Shown here piece after piece: positions 1 to 11,627 of a DNA stretch of 64,000 bases. The DNA comes from Corticium candelabrum (lineage: Eukaryota; Porifera; Homoscleromorpha; Homosclerophorida; Plakinidae). The first letter of the stretch is position 1. Each line of letters opens with the position of its first letter. The position numbers and the translations under genes are program-made. The notes beneath the pieces were generated by a model. It had not been told where the DNA came from and ran no database searches. It saw nothing but the letters and a program-made list of their open reading frames with translations. The DNA lies in contig NC_085102.1 of assembly GCF_963422355.1 (NCBI RefSeq), positions 4,945,920 through 5,009,919 on the forward strand, read 5' to 3'.

Positions 1-400
1 ATAACACACATGTACTTAGCTATCAGAGGCGCGCACAGAAACGCAAATATCGTTTGTTCATGGTATATCAGGTTGCCAGACGTTTGCGATAAAGCGGCAG
101 CACTACAATCTACCGACTTCCTGGAAAACAAGTGCTGTAGTGCGTATCTCTTATCTCGCCTCCTCATTTCCTTGAGTCCTAGACGGACATGCACCGCACT
201 CCAAGCAACAGCCAAAGCCTCAAAACAATTAAATCTATAAATTCATAGAACAATACCCTACGTCGTTACTGTATTGCGTATGATGTCTCAACGGAGTAGC
301 AACTACTTTGTAGCATTTTATGTGTCAGTCACTACACCGCCCAACTACATCCGGGCTTCCTAACTAATTAAACTTTAGCTCGTTATGAGTAAGAATTCTA
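1..400. other. 3' flank of the Wnt gene
   Basis: I see no supportable gene here. Short open frames occur but match nothing. The segment lies beyond the Wnt stop codon, so it should hold that gene's 3' UTR and downstream DNA. Confidence 0.5.
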
Positions 401-1914
401 TCACTTACAAACATACTTTACTATCTCTCGCGTGCACGTTTGACACACAACTCTACAACACCACTCGAACTCGCACTCGCACGCGTACTCCTCCTTGTAC
501 TTCTCTTTGTCGTATCCCCGTCCGCAGCAAAGATGGCGGCAACCGTCGGGCAACGCAGACGTCACATTACACGAGCGTCCCTCCGTCCCCAAGTAGAAAT
601 GTAGACTATTATGACTACAGTAAGGCGGAGAGGTGTCTTCATACACCAGATCGTTCCGTTTCGGTGTCGCGTTCCCTTCCGAAGTCAATTCGAGTTTTTT
701 ATTCCGCTTCCGGTCGGCACCGTCGACGACGTTGACTCTCTCCGCCTTTTCGTATTTCGTCCGGAGAGCGTCGCCGACGGACTTCATGTCGGGAACTTCA
801 GTCCAACACGTTCTCAACGCACACGAGCCCGACACGCCATGACACTTGCACTCCTTCGACACCATCCGTCTCACAAACTACAAACACATGGCAATCAGAT
901 TCCCGCCATTTCGAACACAAAATACACCCAAGCATGCGCCCTACCCTTCTCCCCACTTCTGCATTATGAATGGCTAGAAAATCGACGTTCTCCTTGGGTA
1001 TAATTGATGCTCGGATGTACTTCTTTGCTTGAATATTTCCCAGCATCACGTCATCACTGCAACCTTCCCAATCTTCCTGCTCGCCTGTTGTCTTCTTCAC
1101 CGACTTTGGATTATCCCCCCGACGGCATCCGCATTCCTTCAGCAAGTTCATCTTGCAGTCTCTAGCGACGCCGGCTACGACACCAGCTGCAGTGATCGCC
1201 CACGCGAAAGCAGCCTCCTTCGTTGCTAAACAACAAACAAAGCATGACAGCTTCGCAACGGTAAGCCACTGGCCACAGACAAGCGATTAGCTCTCTTGGT
1301 GAGGCTACGAGGTAAGGTATCGGGCACCCCCCAGCTGGAACACAGCACAGTCTACTGTTACACAGCACCTGCACAAATAGCAATCGCACCCGGTGCGCTA
1401 GCACCTCAGGTTGGACGTACATATTACAGAATCGCAATCGAAGTCAATAACGAGGCATGCACAGAGAGAAGGCCAGTGAGGCCTTCCAGATGAGCAACTC
1501 CTCCCACGACCGACCGCATGCAGGCACAACACGAGCACTTATAGCAACACGGGCATGCCACTTACCAGCACGCAAGATCGGCTTGAAGACGGAATCTGAG
1601 TTGGACGTCGAGCAGTTCCAGCGGGTCCCTCCGTACCTACTAAACTGGTTTGTGCACTGCTCTCGTGCCGACTCCAAAGCTCTCTGAATGCTATTCATAA
1701 TCCACGGATAACTCTGACAATAACGCACTTGTCTACTCGTCAGACCAGGAATAGACGGACAAATCGCAGCCGGATCGAGCAAGCTCGTTTCAACTACCCT
1801 ACACCATATCACCAACAAGTACACTATACATCCATACAAATGCATGTGCAGGGGATCATACCAACAGGTTGGAGAGAAATAGAGGAGAAGCGGGATGAGA
1901 AGAGTCACTCTCAT
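401..1914 (-). CDS. Wnt: Wnt family secreted ligand (4 exons)
   Basis: Secreted lipid-modified glycoprotein ligand for Frizzled/LRP receptors. Proposed CDS is complement(join(401..877,945..1225,1566..1798,1862..1914)), 347 aa, a normal Wnt length. All introns are GT-AG and the phases fit (TG|G, G|CA, then phase 0). Exon 1 encodes a hydrophobic signal peptide (MRVTLLIPLLLYFSP). Family motifs follow in order: RWNCST, AFAWAITAAGVV, WEGCSDD, HNAEVGRR, then CKCHGVSGSC at about residues 199-208, where Ser205 is the expected Porcupine acylation site. The end is the cysteine-rich CCGRGY...WCCRVVC block. The start was chosen because it opens the signal peptide and its splice phase is the only one that joins exon 2 in frame. 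I cannot assign a Wnt subfamily. It is outside the tandem array and shows no damage. Confidence 0.95.
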
Positions 1915-2619
1915 CGCGCTGGTCCGAATCGACGAGAAATGATCTAATGTGGTAAACGGCGTGGTAATAAAAACGCCTTCATTTGACGGCACCATGCGGA
2001 CACTGGAATGCTAAACGACACTCAAGAGCTTTATAAGCAGGCAAGAAACCACGCCATTTTGACAGCTTAAAGACAGATGAGTCGCTAGCAATCACAGCTG
2101 TCTCTCCTTTCAATCCGGCCTCGCAACAAGCAGCCCGACTCGCTTCCTTCTCACTCCGTTTCCGTAGTCGGTTGATGATTTGCAGACTATTAGCAATCGG
2201 TCACTAATAGGATTGACTACTTATCCTCACTTAGCTATCACTTCCTGTACCGAACAGACAGCCGCCAGGCATGCAGTCTGCCTCACAAAGGAGTAAACAG
2301 AGATAGGACTAAACAGAGATAGGACAATGTGGAGAGTCTGGAGAGAGAAGAAACGCGCCGAGACGGTAGGGATAAACGAGCCGCTCGAGGTGTTAGTAAG
2401 TGGAGAGCTCATTGCGGGAGCAAACAGCTACAAAAGGGAGCAAAAAGAAGGCGGAACGTGCACCCTATTGGAGCTCTGAGAAAATGTCACCCATTATGAC
2501 GTCATTTCGTGTGAGCTTCCGGGTTAATATGACATGTCAGTCAGCTTCATCACATTGACTGACTGTGTGTAGGCGTGTCGTTCATTTTATTCGTGTTTTG
2601 AAGAATAGACCGAAAGTGA
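1915..2619. other. Intergenic: Wnt 5' flank and membrin 3' flank
   Basis: About 700 bp separates the Wnt start codon from the membrin stop codon; both genes are on the minus strand. It must hold the Wnt promoter and 5' UTR and the membrin 3' UTR. I see no coding exon or clear repeat. Confidence 0.5.
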
Positions 2620-5417
2620 CTATGTCAAGTACCTGACCACAAGATACATAATAATACAAGTCACTATCATGCCACCAAATACAATCCATTTGTCCTGGAA
2701 TGAAAACATTAAATAATTAATTATTCATTATTAATCAACTCGTACACAGCAATGAATCGCACTTGAGTCGAGCGTCTGTTAATGAGTCGCATCACTGTGT
2801 TCGAGAGACCTAACGTATTGCCGATATCAATAATCCGACGTTGAACCCCCTGATGCATCCCGCCAATACAAACACTAATTAATTAATTTATGTAATAGAA
2901 ATCGAGTTTTGTGATTTTACCTTCAGAGTGCCTGCTTGGTTTCGTAAACTGCCCATTATGTTTCGACCACTCGTGAGTATGTCGTCGAGCCCTCTGTTAG
3001 CATTCTGAAGCGACTGGTTGTGTTGTAATGCGTGATCTATCATAATACTTGTATCTGGATCCTACACAGTCAAGGCAAAATAATTAGTCATCAAATCCTC
3101 AATAATTAATATTAATCATATGCAATGTTATTGGTCAGTGGGAGAATGATGAGGTGTCTGATTGATTGGGAATGTTTGTGGTGAGTGTGTTAGGAAGCCT
3201 TGTAGAGTGAGTTGTAGAGAAGCCCATCTGTGTGGCAATTGAGTAACATTGAATGATAGTCACTGTGGTTTCCTATTCATTGTGTCTTATCCTGTTGTTG
3301 GTTTGTTGTTTGTTCTTCAAGTTTGGGTTATTGGCTAATGTCGTCTGTCTGTCTGTCTGTCTGTCTGCCTGTTGGTCTGTCTGTCAATACATATATTTTC
3401 AAACATTGAATTATTATACACCATCTAAGCACTAGATACTACCCAAGCCAATAGGGCTTGGTTCTACCTACAACTATTTATGTTTATGTGGCTGTCTCTT
3501 GAAACAATCTTCTGTATTTTTCTGTCAATCACTCTAGCACTTGATCGTTGTAGACACACAAAAAACACAGATCTCCAGTTTGTCTTGAAGGTTGATGCAT
3601 TTGCCTTTCCGTCTTCGTCTCTTGATAGCTGTGACAGTTTCTTCAAATAGTCTTCAGCTTTCTCTCCCCAACAGCCAAAATGTTCGAAGACTATAGGCAC
3701 AAATGTTGGTCGAAAACCTCCAGGCAAGAGCTCCTGGTCGTACTTCTTGATCTTCAGATTTTCTCTTCTGATTGCCGCTGCTCTCTGAGTTGTAGCTGAT
3801 AAACCTTCTATTTCATTACTCCAGGGATGCGCTGTTGACATACCACTATTGTGGCTCTAGTTTGTGCGGCAAGTTGAGTTCCTGTCTGTCTGTTGGTTTG
3901 TCTGTCTGTTGTCTGTCTGTCTGTCTGACTGTCAGTCTGTGTGTCTGTCTATCTGTCTGTCAATACACCTGCTTTAAATATCAGGCCTATTCAATTCCAA
4001 TGCACTAAGAATTAACATTCCAACAGCTGTCTGTCACACATGATCGAGAGTCAGATTTAGCTATCAGTGTCTCCTGCAAGATGAGATTTCATTGGCATCT
4101 AATCCACATATCATGTGACTGCCAAGAATCAAATCTCACAGACCCATAAGTCACAATTAAGAAAACCATAAAAATCAAGTGTGTGTGTGTACATCCATAC
4201 ATTTGCTGTAAATCTCCTTGACAACAATTCATTCCTATCGTGCTCTTCCTTTTCCTATCACAACATCACGCTGCATCCAACACGACATTTCAATTACTCC
4301 TTATTGTGTACATCTCCATACCTTGAGCCGCTGTTTCTGTTGGAACGTCCTAAGAGTACTATGTAGATGCTGACAATCATATGACAATTGTTCAACTCGT
4401 CTGTACAAGAAACAAATTCATTTAACCACAAATAATCAACCAAATTGTGCAACCCATTTAAAGATTTTAGACAAAGTATTCATACATGGTATACAAACAT
4501 ATTACATATTATTAGTCTGTAAGCTTGTTTGTCAGTCTGTCTGTACATATGGCACAGGCATGATGATATGCTTCATGCATTCGTCTGTCTTGTTATGACT
4601 ATAAAACCCTGTCCACCCTAGACAAGAATAGATTACAATCAAATCGCAATCCTGCTGATCACTTTGAAAACACTACCTCCGCCTCATTTTCAGTATCACG
4701 TGACTGATGACCAATGTGTACATGCGGGTTCTTTGCTTGTGGAAAGCGTTGATACAGCGACGTAAGGTGAGCAAGACCAGAGACGAGTTAGGAGGGTTAG
4801 ATGTTCAGACTACACGCGTAGTGTATGTGGAGGTAATGCCCACTATTTCTAATTGGATTCAACCAATCGCGATCGAAACCACCTGTTGATGTGGATTGGA
4901 TTTATCGAGATCCAGTTGCCAGTGTGGGCAGGGCTTTAGTCTTCTAAGAACTGGCTAATAGCTATTTAAAGCAAGGTTTGCTTTCTACAATTGACAATGT
5001 CACTTTACATAATATATATCCAATAAACCATCTGTATGTCTGTCTGTCTGTATGTATGTCCATCTGTTTATCTATCCGTCTGTCTGTCTGTCGTCCGTCC
5101 GTCTGTCTGTCTATCTACCCATCTATCATCCCTCCTCTCATTCCACAAATCTCACAGTTTGGCGCTCTGCTTCCTGGAAGGTGGTTCTTTAGCGACCATC
5201 TGCTCCAACCTCTGAATATCAGAGAACAACTCCTCTAATTTACCCTCAATTTCCTGCTCAAGTTGAGGCGAATACGAGTGCCCTAGAGATGATATGTGAC
5301 TCTCAACTTCCATCAACAATCTGCAAACACAAACAAAATCTGAGGTCGCAAGAAGAAAACGAAATACGAATTTAGTTTTGTTGTTTACTTGTTCGCTTTT
5401 TGATATAATGATTCCAT
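2620..5417 (-). CDS. GOSR2: Membrin / Golgi SNAP receptor complex member 2, intact
   Basis: Qb-SNARE of ER-Golgi and intra-Golgi transport, tail-anchored in the membrane. CDS: complement(join(2620..2694,2763..2849,2921..3061,4201..4254,4322..4400,5156..5320,5389..5417)), 210 codons including the stop, against 212 aa in human from memory. Every junction is GT-AG with matching phase. The N-terminal helices include KEPPSRKQSAKL; exons 3-4 read RVEQLSYDCQHL and NELLSRRFTAN; the SNARE motif includes NRGLDDILTSGRNI and GLSNTVMRLI; the last exon is one membrane segment (DKWIVFGGMIVTCIIMYLVV). Intron 4 (3062-4200) carries (CTGT)n tracts and a LINE fragment. Exons 1-4 are inside the tandem array unit and recur to the right; exons 5-7 occur only here, marking the left anchor of the array. 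This is the only copy that can encode a full protein. Confidence 0.94.
3338..3386. repeat. (CTGT)n microsatellite in membrin intron 4
   Basis: Tandem CTGT with a few substitutions. The same tetranucleotide occurs in most introns and spacers of the window, including 3893-3962 just beyond the LINE fragment. Confidence 0.85.
3464..3892 (-). mobile_element. LINE C-terminal fragment (restriction-like endonuclease tail), in membrin intron 4
   Basis: Encodes an AHPW motif, a charged helix, VFEHFGCWGEKA and a C-terminal stretch with FKTNWRSVFFVCLQR. It matches the C-terminal tail seen in the retroelement fragments at 10.9-12.3 kb and elsewhere in the window. The DNA at 3836-3892 is also close to 11280-11330, so the two are related copies. 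Only the 3' part of the element is present. The reverse transcriptase is absent, so the clade is uncertain; an R2-like lineage is the best guess. Confidence 0.65.
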
Positions 5418-6050
5418 TGACGAAAGGCAGAGGAAGACGGTCACAAAGGCTAGAACATCAACGAGCCACGTTGGCAGTACGGGTTATAAAATAATAGAAT
5501 ACCCGGACAAGTACAATTCCCGGATTTCATGTAACTTTTGTTATGATTATTTATTTGTTGAACATCTAAATAGAAATTTGAGGTTAAGTGTAAATTACAA
5601 AACAAAAACTACTAAAAGATAAGTATACAATTATTAAAAAACTAACTAATATTATTGATTATTTAAATTACAATAAATATATAATTAATTAATTAATCAA
5701 ATTTTGTTTTATTATAAATATTTTGTTGGTTACTATGTACTATAGTTAATTCTTAAATTAATTAAATGTAACTACACGTGATCTAACATATAACAATTTA
5801 TCTATTGCTACACCGGTAAATATTGTTGTTAACTGTAGACAGTAAACCACATTTCTGCTCACAAACTGTGTATGTTTATAACAAAATTTCCATCTAGCAG
5901 CACATCATACTGTATGCAGCAATCCTACACAACAAGAAGCTGTTACAACAATCATTCTTAGCAGACACTTGTCTAGTCAGAGAAGCATAGATACACACAA
6001 AAATGGAAAGATAAGTACATGTGATGGTTTTAATAAAGGAAACTTGTTCT
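5418..6050. other. Spacer: membrin 5' flank and collagen gene 3' flank
   Basis: Contains the start-proximal flank of membrin, then AT-rich DNA with tracts of TTAATTAATTAA type, then the 3' UTR region of the collagen gene. The right part (about 5800-6050) is almost unchanged in the sister units at 16.2, 22.9, 38.4 and 47.9 kb. I see no exon in it. Confidence 0.6.
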
Positions 6051-7241
6051 TCACTGTCCTCGAGCACAGTAAGCTAGACCGCAACCTGGAGTGCTAGGTA
6101 AGTCGTATATGTAATACTGTCCACAGTTGATCACTTCAACACTAGTCCGATAAGAACAACAATTACTGCTCCAACTAAAGCAAACTGTTCTTGAAATTTT
6201 TTGACCAATTACATTTGGGTGAGATCCTTTTAACCATCCTGATGCATGAGTTCCACAGTATTTACCAGATGTGCACTTCTCTGGCATAGCTCCACCTATT
6301 GTAGGACTGAATGAATGCCAGCCTGGTGTGAAACCATGTTGATTGTATGAATGACCTGTATTATCACAGTGAAGAGTTGTCTTAGAATAATGCTCAGATG
6401 TTTGTCTCCAAGTTTCATTTAAAACACGATGTTTCCATGGTAAACATTGACTGGGTAGACCAAACAATTGATGTAAATCCTGCTCATCCCCTTCGTTTCC
6501 TTTTATTCCTTTCATTCCTTTTCCTCCTTGTAACCCAATCTCCCCCTTTCCACCCTTCTCTCCTTTAAAACCAGGATATCCTCGTTCACCTTTGTCTCCT
6601 TCTTCTCCTTTTTCTCCTCGAGGACCCAAAATTCCTTGTAGTCCACCGACTCCCCTCTCTCCTCTTTCTCCTTTCTCTCCACTCACTCCCATCTCTCCTT
6701 TCCTACCTGCTATTCCACGTGGACCCTGTTTACCTGATAATCCCTTACTGCCAGGTTCACCATTCCTTCCCGCTTCGCCGTTCCTTCCAGCTGGTCCTGG
6801 CAATCCTGTACGACCGTCTCTACCTGGCAAACCTGGCAATCCGTCTCTTCCTGGTTGACCTGCTATACAAATTGCTGATTGTGGTTTGCACATCTGTTTG
6901 ATGAATGACCCAAATACGTGTGCAATGTTGATTGTAACTTGTGATGACTGACTGGGAGATTGTTCCGACCTCTTCCCTCTTTCTCCTCCATACTCAGACA
7001 ACGTCTCATAAACCTGCTTCATTTCCTCTTTTTCTACTTGAAGTTCCTGCAAGTCCAACTGCAACTTCTCTACGCTTTTCTCAAATCTTTTCTCCTGAAC
7101 ACTGAGCTTCCACAACAGAAAACCGCTAAACACAAAATTGCCCACAACTAACGATAGAAACAACGCAATCGTCCATCTGCCGCTTGGGCCACAATTTCGT
7201 TGCAAAACTTTACAACTCTCGTCCACTTCGCTGCTGCTCAT
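6051..7241 (-). CDS. Type II transmembrane collagen with D8C/D10C domain, copy 1
   Basis: Predicted cell-surface protein of 396 aa from one exon. Order of parts: cytoplasmic N-terminus starting MSSSEVDES; one membrane segment near residues 24-46 (WTIALFLSLVVGNFVFSGFL); a heptad-rich coiled coil to about residue 85; RGKR|S, a fit to the furin consensus RX(K/R)R; two cysteines before the collagen stretch; Gly-X-Y repeats to about residue 255; and a C-terminal domain with ten cysteines. That domain carries PGWHSFSP, CGTxASGWLKGSHP, NCC...SVEV, INCGQYYIY and C..AYC, matching from memory the D8C (now D10C) domain of uromodulin, GP2 and OIT3. I chose this Met because it is the first shared by copies 1, 3, 4 and 5; upstream frames differ. 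It is head-to-head with SAP30BP. A trimeric, possibly shed, lectin-like or adhesin-binding receptor is inferred. Confidence 0.9.
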   Translation of the reverse strand: MSSSEVDESCKVLQRNCGPSGRWTIALFLSLVVGNFVFSGFLLWKLSVQEKRFEKSVEKLQLDLQELQVEKEEMKQVYETLSEYGGERGKRSEQSPSQSSQVTINIAHVFGSFIKQMCKPQSAICIAGQPGRDGLPGLPGRDGRTGLPGPAGRNGEAGRNGEPGSKGLSGKQGPRGIAGRKGEMGVSGEKGERGERGVGGLQGILGPRGEKGEEGDKGERGYPGFKGEKGGKGEIGLQGGKGMKGIKGNEGDEQDLHQLFGLPSQCLPWKHRVLNETWRQTSEHYSKTTLHCDNTGHSYNQHGFTPGWHSFSPTIGGAMPEKCTSGKYCGTHASGWLKGSHPNVIGQKISRTVCFSWSSNCCSYRTSVEVINCGQYYIYDLPSTPGCGLAYCARGQ

Positions 7242-7558
7242 TGCATGCGCTATCGTCGTCGTTCTCTTACTAGACTCGTAGATACCCAGTCCTCTCTTCG
7301 CGCGCACGTTATCAAGTGCACCTTTTTTCAAGCGATGCAGTGCGCATGTCCGACCGTGACGCCCCTTCAATTAATATTAATTAAGGGTCAGGCAAACATT
7401 TTACTACGGATAAAAATTAATTAGTAGCTTGCTATTGTAGAAGTTCACGCTAACGTGTAGAACACATTATGTACATGATATCCGGGATACAATTTGTCAC
7501 ATGTCCCGTATGTGAGATTGTGCGAGCGTTTTCTGTTCTGATCTGTGTTCTTGTCCCT
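7242..7558. promoter_or_regulatory. Shared divergent promoter region, collagen copy 1 / SAP30BP copy 1
   Basis: About 320 bp lies between the collagen start (-) and the first SAP30BP Met (+). Related sequence sits at 26811-27138 and 39954-40281, so the head-to-head arrangement is part of the duplicated unit. No TATA box or named site is evident; bidirectional promoter activity is inferred from layout only. Confidence 0.45.
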
Positions 7559-8478
7559 ATGTCGGGTAGCATGAGTTACAGTCAGATGTCCAAACAGCTT
7601 GTGACCTATCATGGCGACTCAGACGAGGAGGACGCGAACTCGAATGCAAAAATCAGTGACGACAGCGAACCGGACAATTCCGAAGGCTAGCGTGAGTCCG
7701 ATTCTCTCGTCCGGAGGTCTGGTGCAGTTCCAACGCAGTTCGAGCGCTTCAACGTCATTGCTGAGGAATGTGCTCTAAAGGACCCGGATACAGGCGGCTC
7801 CGGTTGTCATTGGTCTCTTACTCGCGGGAGGGCGATGACTGAGACAGTGAGAGTGAAGATGAAATGGCGGGAAAAGTGGTGAGTTGATTTTAAAATAAAT
7901 ATGCAAATTTAATTAAATATTTAATTACAATATTATTAATAAAACTAGTTGTAAGGTATCTGTAGGCGCCTCGCGTTCGTGAGTAACACGTCCAAGGGAG
8001 TTTTCATTTGTTGAAACCCTAGCTGTCATGGAAGTAAACATGCAAACTTCCTAGTAGTCTAGTTTATGTATCTAGGCCTGGTATAGGTATTCGTCATTTT
8101 GCAATCGTGATCAAGACAATTGAAATGTACAGTCTAGGTATGCACTCAGTTCCGTTGTAATGACAGTGGTATGGTATTTACTGACATAGAAATTGATATC
8201 AACAAACATTGACTATCAACAGATGCAGCACAGTGTAGTAAAGGATTGCTCATACTGACGTGTGAATAGTTGACTGTAGGTGGCATTCAACTCCTGAAGG
8301 TGTTTCTTGGTTGTCAAGTACACACAATCCCTAGCTACAATACAAAAGGGGCGACGGAAGTTCAGGAAGCATTTTCTTTGCCATTTGGTCACTTGCACGA
8401 ACCGTTCTTAAACTCATCTGTAGTCAGACACGGAAACGATATGAAACGTGGTTGTGGGAGGAGAAATTTGAGATTTGT

Positions 8479-8531
<53 letters not shown>

Positions 8532-9351
8532 AAAAGCTCGATGGAGACCCATATAGGACCACGCTCCATTTCGTTGTGCGACCCGGATTAGAAGCCTCCC
8601 TATGTTCGGCAATTAACTTAGTTGTTAGTCTAGTTGCTAATTTTTATATTAATTTAGTTTGAGATAGCCAGACTAGATAATACACTTGAACACTACAAAT
8701 GATCGGCAGGACAGACAGACAGACAGGAAACTGACAAATCAATGCCACAGACAGACAACGAGACATACAAGTCAAACCTTCTCAAACTCTGCATTTCACA
8801 TTGTGTAACACCAACATGTTTTTCTGTAGTTCAACGACCATCCCACAAGTCACATTCTCTATCCACTTCAAGAGGACATCAAAGGTACATCCCCATTCAG
8901 TAGCGACTCTCCCCTCCCCCAGGGGCACCAACCACCAACAACCTGACAAAATCCCACCGTCCACCTCGCGTCAACCTACCACCGGCTCCTTCCAGACAAT
9001 GCAAACCCGAGTTACAATCCAAGATAACTAATTTATTGAAAAGCAAAGACAGAGAAACATACAACTGAACAAGAGCGTACAGAAACGGAAAGACTTCCGC
9101 AATCCAAGTTTTTATGAAAACTCGTCGCTTTCCTTGGACTCGACGAGTTAGGCTTGAATTTTGAGAATCACACGTTTGACGAGACAAATTGGAGTTGGGA
9201 CTGTTATTTTGATGCTCTAGGACGCTTGCAGAAGGAGCAGTACAACAAGAAAGAGAAAGAGAAGGCCAAGAGAACGCAAGTGGATTTTGTGAGCGGATCG
9301 GCATTGAAACGGCTGGCGATTGCTCCGGCTGTCGAGCTCGTTTATCTGTCT
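7559..9351 (+). pseudogene. SAP30BP: SAP30BP (HCNGP-like) partial copy 1, broken
   Basis: SAP30-binding protein is a nuclear transcription/splicing-linked protein. The N-terminal exon (7559-7691) encodes LVTYHGDSDEED and a second acidic exon lies near 7724-7870. After an AT-rich intron, exons 8830-8884 and 8923-9351 encode LPPAPSRQCKPELQSKI, a KRKDFRNPSFYE-type block and AKRTQVDFVSG, aligning from memory to human IPPEPPGRCSNHLQDKI, KKEFRNPSIYEKL and KERTKIEFVTG. This copy has an in-frame TAG at the end of exon 1 and a one-base deletion in the A-run of the FYEKL codons, so it cannot make the full protein. The last human exon (KRKSKWD region) is not found downstream. The 38-nt gap 8885-8922 has GT-AG ends. 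Confidence 0.8.
8481..8530. repeat. (AC)n microsatellite
   Basis: Uninterrupted AC dinucleotide tract inside the large intron of SAP30BP copy 1. It is absent from the equivalent intron of the other SAP30BP copies. Confidence 0.95.
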
Positions 9352-10015
9352 GTAAGTTTGTTTGTCCGTCTATCTGAACATATGCCTGATGATCACTACA
9401 TGGATGGTGGACAAACATCTCTAGACTCTATACAATATAGATTGGCTTTTGTGGTCTGTTAAACAGCCTTAGTTTGGACTGTATAGAAAAATTGTATCCA
9501 AGTTAAGATCCTCTTACATTAGATCTGCAAGACAATCTCTCATATGTTTTTCGCAATCTGGTGCAACAAACATTCCACTGTTTGAGTCAAGTTTACTAAC
9601 TGTAACGATGACTTCCTTTTTTTTCTTTCTTTCTGTCTTTTGTGTACACACTGTTAGTTGTGCACTTATATACCATCTATAAATATTTTTAATTTTTTAT
9701 AATTAGTGTCTGGTGGTTGCAGTAGGTTTGCACCATACTCTTGTTCTTGCAGATTGGAAAATATAAAACAGCTTGTCTGTTTATCCATCCATCTGTCTGT
9801 CTGTAAATATGTATGTCCGTTTGTCTGTCTGTTTGTCTGTCTGTGTATGTCCAATCTTGTTCCAACTCTTGGTCTTCTTAGAACTGGCTAATAGCTATTT
9901 TAAAGCAAGCTTTGCTTTTTACACTTGATGATGTCACTTTACATGATACATGAACATAAACCATCTGTCTGTCTGTCCGTATGTATGTATGTATATCTAT
10001 GTATCTGTATGTCTC
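9352..10015. repeat. Post-SAP30BP spacer with (CTGT)n tracts
   Basis: Begins at the GTAAGT donor of the last recognisable SAP30BP exon. Related DNA follows the other SAP30BP copies (28226-28488, 33894-34290, 57967-58440). (CTGT)n tracts sit near 9775-9850 and 9965-9990. No exon recognised. Confidence 0.6.
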
Positions 10016-10720
10016 AGGGCAAAGCTGCATGATACTGTGCGTGTCCACAGGTGGTGGATAGTGCAACAACCCTCAGATATGAAGGCCAGCTGTGATACAG
10101 TATAAGCAGAAAACCATTGTAATGAATGAATTTTTCTGACGCATAAGCAGTCACGGACCTGCAGCTGCAGTACCACCAGCGTGTGGCGGGACAGTAGGTG
10201 GCGCTACTGTTCCCAAAGAAAACCCACAAAGCGCGTTGACTGTACTGTGACATGGCGAGTACAGGCCGCCATCAAATAAGCCTGCGCTAACTTGAGGTCA
10301 TACGCCTCGGTGCTGATCCATGTATCACGATCTATGGTCTTGGATTATGCTCTGTTGTGACGCGATGACAAAGACAACAGGCTTTTTATCATGTTTTTTA
10401 GTCGTGGGGTTACAGCAGTATAGTATTGTGGTGTACTTTATGGCAGGAATGAAGGCCCATCATTCATTCTCTGGCCAACCACTGCATCCTAGTTGCTTGC
10501 ATGCTTGTTGCAGCTCCTGCCCCAGTATGTACTTGGTAATGTAGGACGAGAGAGTGGGTCTGATATTGTGCAAGTCTTACTCACTATAAACCATTCTATG
10601 CGCAGGTTCTGCTTTGTCCATCTCTCCTTGTACTTTACTCATTATCTCCCTATCTTATATCACTCTCATTGACCGGTTGTCATCACTGAAATCAGTGGAC
10701 AACCATCATCATGATCATGT
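10016..10720. other. Unit-specific 0.7 kb insertion, origin unknown
   Basis: Sister units run from the CTGT/TGTA spacer straight into the retroelement module, so this stretch is extra in unit 1. It contains no recognisable protein, and I could not find clear terminal repeats. Confidence 0.4.
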
Positions 10721-10744
10721 ATGTATGTCCGTCTGTCTGTCTGT

Positions 10745-11480
10745 ATATATGTATGTCCATCTTTCTGTCTCCATACATATATTTTCCATTTAAATCAAAC
10801 GTTTACATCATGAGCAACCTAACACTAACACAACAAGACCATTACTGTCCTGAAGCATACAAACTACACTGAGCACAATACATTTCGACGTTCTAATATA
10901 GCTATGCTAATGAGTTTGTCCAAGACAACTTTTGCATTGCAACGTTGCAGAGTCACTGAAATGATTGATCACCACTTGTTCTTGAAGTCGGTCTCATTTC
11001 GTTTTCCTTCATCATCATCTCTTGCACTCTTTGCAAGCTTGTTCACCCCAACGGCCAAAATGTTGGAAAACAAGAGGAATGACCAATGGGCAGGACCCTT
11101 CTGGGAGCAGCTCAGAATTATACTTTGCCTCTTTCTTCTCCTCCCGTTTCATTGCTGCTACTCCTTCTTCTCTGGAGGCTGCCTTCACTGAGTCCAAACA
11201 CCATGGATGAGCCAACAACACATCTAATTCAATGTCTGCACCTGAATCTGGGTTATAAACGAGGATGTCCGACCTCTTGTCACTGTTGACATACCGGTAT
11301 TGTGGCTCTAGTTTGTGCGGCAAGTTGAGTTGAGAAAGGCAGTTAGACCATGCTGACACAATTGAGTTGTGAATGTGCACTGGACCACCGCCAGTCTTAC
11401 AAGTGATTAGATGGTATCCTTGGATGTCCAGTTTCTTGCCACAATCACAACAACTGCTCGATGGCGTTCTGTAGTTGATC
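10745..11480 (-). mobile_element. LINE 3' fragment: zinc knuckle plus restriction-like endonuclease tail (copy in unit 1)
   Basis: Read on the minus strand this encodes a C-C-H-C type knuckle (CDCGKK...GYHLITCK), then GGGPVHIHNSIVSAW, RSDILVYNPDSGADIELD, AHPW, VFQHFGRWGEQA and a tail with TDFKNKW. The (R)PD...D spacing and the knuckle resemble the restriction-like endonuclease domain of site-specific non-LTR retrotransposons. Related copies are at 17798-18240, 34330-35020, 42450-43145 and 58500-59230. No reverse transcriptase domain is present in any of them, so these are dead 3' ends. Confidence 0.65.
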
Positions 11481-11627
11481 TCTTGACAAACTTGTGCCCG
11501 CTCTCTGTCTGTCTGTCTGTCTATCATTACATATATTTGCATATTGCAACTGCTAGTACAGGCTAAATGTTGTCCAGCGACAGCAAAGCAATTAATGAAC
11601 TACTGTACCAATTGCTTGTAATAAGAG

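Noticed and set aside
3062-4200. Missing middle exons making the first membrin gene a pseudogene
   Set aside because: On re-reading, exons 3 and 4 were found at 4322-4400 and 4201-4254, restoring phase and length.
7559-7691. A separate small acidic protein gene in front of SAP30BP
   Set aside because: Its position, donor site and acidic LVTY..DSDEED style fit the N-terminal exon of SAP30BP; I kept it as part of that gene.
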